Below, piece after piece: positions 59,971 to 64,000 of a DNA stretch of 64,000 nucleotides. This stretch comes from Lytechinus pictus (Eukaryota > Echinodermata > Echinoidea > Temnopleuroida > Toxopneustidae): positions 18,579,501 through 18,643,500 of the forward strand of contig NC_087259.1 in NCBI RefSeq assembly GCF_037042905.1, written 5' to 3'. Position 1 is the first letter of the stretch; every line of letters starts with the position of its first letter. The translations under genes were made by a program, and so were the position numbers. The notes beneath the pieces were generated by a model. That model ran no database searches. It had not been told where the DNA came from and saw only the letters and a program-made list of their open reading frames with translations.

Positions 59971-62072
59971 AAGAGGTTATTAAAATGATTCATCCCCATG
60001 TATATCGTTTGTGATTTATTTAGTGAATCGATTTTGGAATCGTTTTTTTTTCTCAACATTCTGAAAGCGGTAGAGCGGTCTTGAAGAGGAGGGAAATGCA
60101 GGGTAGATGGATTAATTATGAAATTATAATTCCACATTTGACCAATTAAACCCACGTGCAGAATCTTTGATGTCATCTGAAAACTTGTCCACTCATGGAT
60201 ATCTGAGCCCGATGAATAATGTGTGAGGAAAGAGGGAACCAGTTGTGTGAAGAGCTTTGCATCGTAAACATTTCGCATCAATTCTTTTGAAAATCGCCGA
60301 AGTGAGGTTCCTTTACATATCGCGGTGAAATGAGGTACAAATTAAATTTGGTGACCAGTTCCCAAAAGCATGGAATGGCCCAAATACCTACAAAAGTAAA
60401 AATATAAATATGTAAAAATTTTGCCGAAATTGTTTTTTGTTTTTAACGATATCAGCTTCTAATTGGACCTCTCTTCGGCCTCGCATTTGAAATAGTTTGG
60501 TCTCTTCTTGAAAAAGGTATCGTACTACTGAATGTGTGGTTTCTATGGGAAAAGTTGAGAAAACAGCAAAATCACTGATGAGCTATTTTAACCATATTTC
60601 ATTATATCAAGAATACTGTACGAGCTGATATTTTCGCGTACAGATATTTTCGCGAATCGCTACTCATCAGACATTTTCGCGTGTTGTTAATTTCGCGCTT
60701 GAAAGTCACCCAGTCAGAGCCTTTACGATAACTCTCACGTACAGCAACTCAGCCATCCCATATCGTGCATATCTATGCACAAGTCTAAGACTAAAATAAT
60801 TTGCTGAAAATATTTGCAAAAGAAAATACCATTAAACTTATAAATCGTACCTTCCCCTCATGAAAGGAAAATGACACAGAACATAAAATCATGGATTCTA
60901 CAGGACTTTGGGTTGGAGACAATCGCGATGACGGTGTACCGCTCGTGCATCGAGCAACAACGTACAACCGAGAAAACACGGCATACCGGTACTGTATCTT
61001 TGAAGGGAAAAACATCAAAGTATATCCTGACGATTAAATATTATTCAGAAAACAAAAATCTGCAGTTATGATTGTGCATGATGTAGATCCTCGGATGTTT
61101 ACAACCAGCTTTATGCCGCATTTGAACTACAACAGCGTACATGTGAGGAAAACAACAGTAATGATTACAAGAACACTGGTGATCGAATTTGAAGGTAAGT
61201 AGAAGCACATGATCGGGGAGAAGTTGAAACTGGGCAAAACAAGCATATTGCCGGATCTCTTCTACATTGCGAATAAAACAACTTCCGACAACATCGTTCA
61301 CAGGTAATGCTAAAATAATTTCAATATATGTATAGTGGTGGAAAATATATATATATATATATTTTAAAATCAATTCTCTCGATCTATGTATTTATAAATT
61401 CTTTAAAAGTATATTTCTAAAAAAAAAATATTAGGTCTGGACTCTACTCTAGATCTATTTTTTTTGTAATTCTGTAGTGTTTGGCATGTAGTACATAAAA
61501 CATATACTACGCTCTTTATTTTTATTTAATATACTTTAATTTTTTTAAATATTGGTATACTAGTATAATTGTTTAGAAATATAGACCTAAAAGGGCAATG
61601 AAGCTTGTTACAATCGGAACTGACACTTTTAAGCAAAGTTAGACTACTTGCTATTACACATGCGCTTAGATCTAGATCTATACAAAGTTTTCATAACCTA
61701 GGCCTAACAGTCTTTTTTATTGTAGATCTAAATCATTAAACATGATAAATATTATTTTTTAAAGATTTTACTTACCATTGTTTTTTCAATTCGTCGGACA
61801 TCATTCCAGTCAAACGTTGATTTCACTTAATTGCCTTTCTCATGCTTGCATGGACTATCCATCCAAATTCAAGTTCAATGTTCAAGATTTAAATCCAAGT
61901 AACACTTCAACTACTAGTAACACTTAGTTCTGGTGAAAGTAAATTCCACTAAAATTCAATCTAGATCCAACAATAACACCATGAAGTCGAAAGTCTGATA
62001 ACTCCAAAACCAATGCAAACGATTAAGTCGAACAATAACAGTAACAAGTCTTAAGTCTCATTGGCCATAGAC

Positions 62073-63620
62073 CTATTGGTCCTGCCAGTACTCCTCCTCT
62101 GCATCACTATCACCCATAGCGGGAACGGGTTGAAGCCTTGCATCGGCCACTGCTTTGAGAATACCTGTCTCCTGGAATCCCTTGATAATTATATCAGGCT
62201 GGTGACAAATGCTCTCATGGACCCTCATCATCCAGGTGGCGTGGATTGGCTTGATAACAGACGTACGCAAATCCATCTTGGTGACAATCTCATGGATGGT
62301 CAGCCCTTCCTTCTCTCCATCAGCAACCTTCTGGGAGTACCAGTGGCTGAACTGAGCCTGGATTTCTTTCTTGTAAACATTGTTTACTGTGGCATCTAGA
62401 GGTTGCAAGAAGTCTGTGCAAGCAGCAGGGATGAAGACATACATATATCCAAGATTGTTCAGCTTGTCCAGGAATTCCTTGGTGCGATGGGCTCTGTACA
62501 CATCGAAGACGAGGAGTGGTTTAGATCCTGCAGGAAGTTGGAACCTTTCCTTCGTTTTCTCAACGTAGGGACAAATGATGGTATCCAGGTATCGCTCCAT
62601 GCTGTCTGATGTGCTCCAATGTGATTCTGTGTGGGTGACATCCCAGTCATCTGGAAAATCAATGTTGGGATGACACTGATCTGTCTTTCCTTGGTAGATT
62701 ACTTGTGGGGGAAGAAAACTGCCATCCAAAGCACAAGCAAGGAGAGCAGTATACTGCCTCTTGTCATCACTGCCTTTGATTGGGACCTGCTTGTCTCCCT
62801 TGAGATGCATTGTCCAGTTCGATGCAGGAATAACTTCAACAGCAGTCTGATCCCAATTGATAACTAGAGCATCAGGCACATCAAACTTCCTTACCCTCCT
62901 ACCAATCCTCCTGTGAAATTTGCCCGCTATCTCGTCGATGTCGTCTGGGCGGTGTTTGATTCCTTTTGTTCCCTTCCTCTTGGAATATCCCATCCTGTCT
63001 AACATGGAGCGCGCCCATGTTTTGTCGATGGTGACCGAACCTCCATGCTCAAGTAGGATTGGTGGCTTGGCAGACTTCAACAATCCCGTAGCTCCTGCAA
63101 TCACAATCTTGGTGCTAATACAGCCTCCACTCATCCTTACAGCTTGGATGAATCACTTGACCTTTTCATCCCACTCTTTTCCAAGGAGAAGAGGCCTTCC
63201 TCTGTCCTTCTTTGGGAGAGAAGAGAGCTCAACACCAGGAGATGAGTTCAGTTTCTTCAGGTAAGCATCCTTCATCCCCCTGATGGTGCTCTCATTCATG
63301 TCCCTACCAAGCTCCTTGGTGAAATTTCTTCTTGCCGCAGCCACTCCATTCTCCGCCGCAAATCGTCCAATCTTGGCGCGAAGTTCTGCGCTGTATGCAC
63401 CATACGGACCTCTTGGCTTCTTTTTGCGTGGTTCATCAGAAGTGCTGGCAGTGGCAGAAACAATCTCTGCATTTGCAGACCTGACAGCTGCAGATGGCAA
63501 ACCATGAGCAGGATCAGTGGGTTTTGGAAGTGTTGCTGGGCGGTCATTGATAGGTTTGAAATAACGCAACATGTTGTCAAATACTAGAAGAAACTGGTAT
63601 AATCCGTATATAATTCCCAA
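62073..63620 (-). pseudogene. pogo-like DDE transposase split by one in-frame TGA
   Basis: Two open segments, 63620-63153 and 63152-62073, share one frame; only the TGA at 63155-63153 separates them. The N-terminal part (155 aa from the first ATG; MLRYF at 63572 may be a better start) has a basic KKKPRGPYGAYS segment and a helix-turn-helix-like AELRAKIGRF...AARRNF...ESTIRGMKDAYLKKL, presumed DNA-binding. The C-terminal part (353 aa from its first Met) is a DDE_1 catalytic core: D95 in VINWDQT, D211 in LLVFDVYRAH and D247 in DFLQPLDATVN, spacing DD35D, plus IYQGKT and HWSTSDSMERY. The acidic end GDSDAEEEYWQDQ closes it. Enzyme would cut and rejoin its own element at TA. The catalytic core is intact, so the insertion may be young; suppression, an error in the assembly, or a decayed copy are alternatives. 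Confidence 0.8.
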
Positions 63621-63877
63621 GTTTTAAAACTAATGAATGAAGTACAGGTACAAATATGAGTGAATGAAATTTGCATATGAATAGAAATTACTAGTACTAC
63701 TACGTACGACGCGCTTTATCACACACACACAACGCGCACAAATATAAGCAGTACACTTTGTAGTAGTGTAGTAACATGGTAAATACCAACACTCAGTCAC
63801 GCAGGGTTACTCCATGCTCATTGGCTAAATATCGTTTGAGCGCAAAATAGGTTCGGGTCAATGCGTGATTTTAGTAG

Positions 63878-63984
63878 TAGTAGTTCGTCGAACTTTGCAA
63901 AGGCGAGAGTAAAAGTAGGTAAGGTTCATTTCGTGATCATACTGGTTCGCCAAACTGTGCACACTCCGGCGAGAGTAAAGTACT
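63878..63984. repeat. Two diverged direct repeats, GGCGAGAGTAAA
   Basis: GTTCGTCGAACTTTGCAAAG then GCGAGAGTAAAAGTA is followed 65 bases on by GTTCGCCAAACTGTGCACAC then TCCGGCGAGAGTAAAGTA. They lie upstream of the transposase and could be subterminal transposase-binding repeats (inference). Confidence 0.5.
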
Positions 63985-64000
63985 AGTACTACTAGTAGTA

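Larger units (their letters stand above)
60614..64000 (-). mobile_element. pogo-like DNA transposon, right end beyond window
   Basis: The 3' (left) end is TACTGTACGAGCTGATATTT then TCGCG, with TTTTCGCG or TTTCGCG repeated at about 60631, 60647, 60672 and 60690; TACTGTA + ATTTTCGCG words are typical of pogo/Tc1-like terminal repeats in marine invertebrates (from memory). The transposase lies on the minus strand at 62073-63620. No matching inverted end was found up to 64000, so the element exceeds 3.38 kb. The stretch 61020-62060 between end and gene is AT-rich with a (TA)n run at 61347-61363. Confidence 0.55.

Noticed and set aside
60572..60600. Hammerhead ribozyme core (CTGATGAG)
   Set aside because: No matching GAAA segment with flanking stems was found nearby.
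62061..62399. 112-residue plus-strand frame over the transposase
   Set aside because: Antisense shadow of the transposase gene.

Overview
Kind of organism. This is metazoan nuclear DNA, most likely from a marine deuterostome such as an echinoderm (sea urchin-like). The evidence is split genes with GT-AG introns, about 60% A+T, long introns, many microsatellites and C/G homopolymer runs, and an extreme density of small inverted-repeat DNA transposons with TIRs of the types I associate with echinoid, amphioxus and mollusc genomes (CACTGTAAAA, CAGTGGCGTA, TTAAAGGGG, ATTTTCGCG). No prokaryotic features are present, and no rRNA or intact tRNA was seen. The species call is inference.

Genes. One gene can be modelled completely: a TESK-family (testis-specific/LIMK-related) dual-specificity protein kinase on the + strand, seven coding exons spread over 4396-42582, 642 codons, every junction GT-AG and in phase. 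Its first intron is about 27.5 kb. The protein has all the key kinase residues, an enlarged Pro-rich activation segment, and a C-terminal extension with two long hydrophobic stretches and an RVSF motif near the end. A second, tentative + strand gene starts at 57045: a single 119-bp first coding exon ending in a good donor, whose N-terminus resembles UBR4; no further exon of it is recognised. At the right edge, on the minus strand (62073-63620), lies a pogo-like DDE transposase with an intact DD35D triad, split by one in-frame TGA.

Layout. 1-4395: 5' flank with SINE and MITEs. 4396-42582: the TESK gene, introns full of transposons. 42583-57044: intergenic repeat sea with tandem-in-MITE structures, palindromic word repeats, and a 5-kb inverted arrangement (48.9-54.3 kb) of ~110-bp arrays built on a mirror-symmetric GCTCGCGCTTCGCGCTCG core. 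57045-60600: candidate UBR4-like start, CpG-containing DNA and a ~160-bp stem-loop array (59.0-59.97 kb). 60614-64000: the pogo-like element, running off the window.

Most informative structures. Several insertions can be timed from the sequence: a CACTGTAAAA MITE inside a second MITE family whose empty copy also lies in this window; a hAT-like element with perfect 8-bp duplications in TESK intron 4 (GGTACCTG) and another in intron 2 (GTGACAAC); and a 1065-bp array-bearing element inserted into one arm of the large inverted repeat with a 5-bp duplication (TTGAT). The ~110-bp mirror-core array is carried by elements with two different terminal repeats, which is the most unusual thing here. I found no evidence of a defence system, CRISPR or operon-like system; what may be undescribed is the repeat biology.
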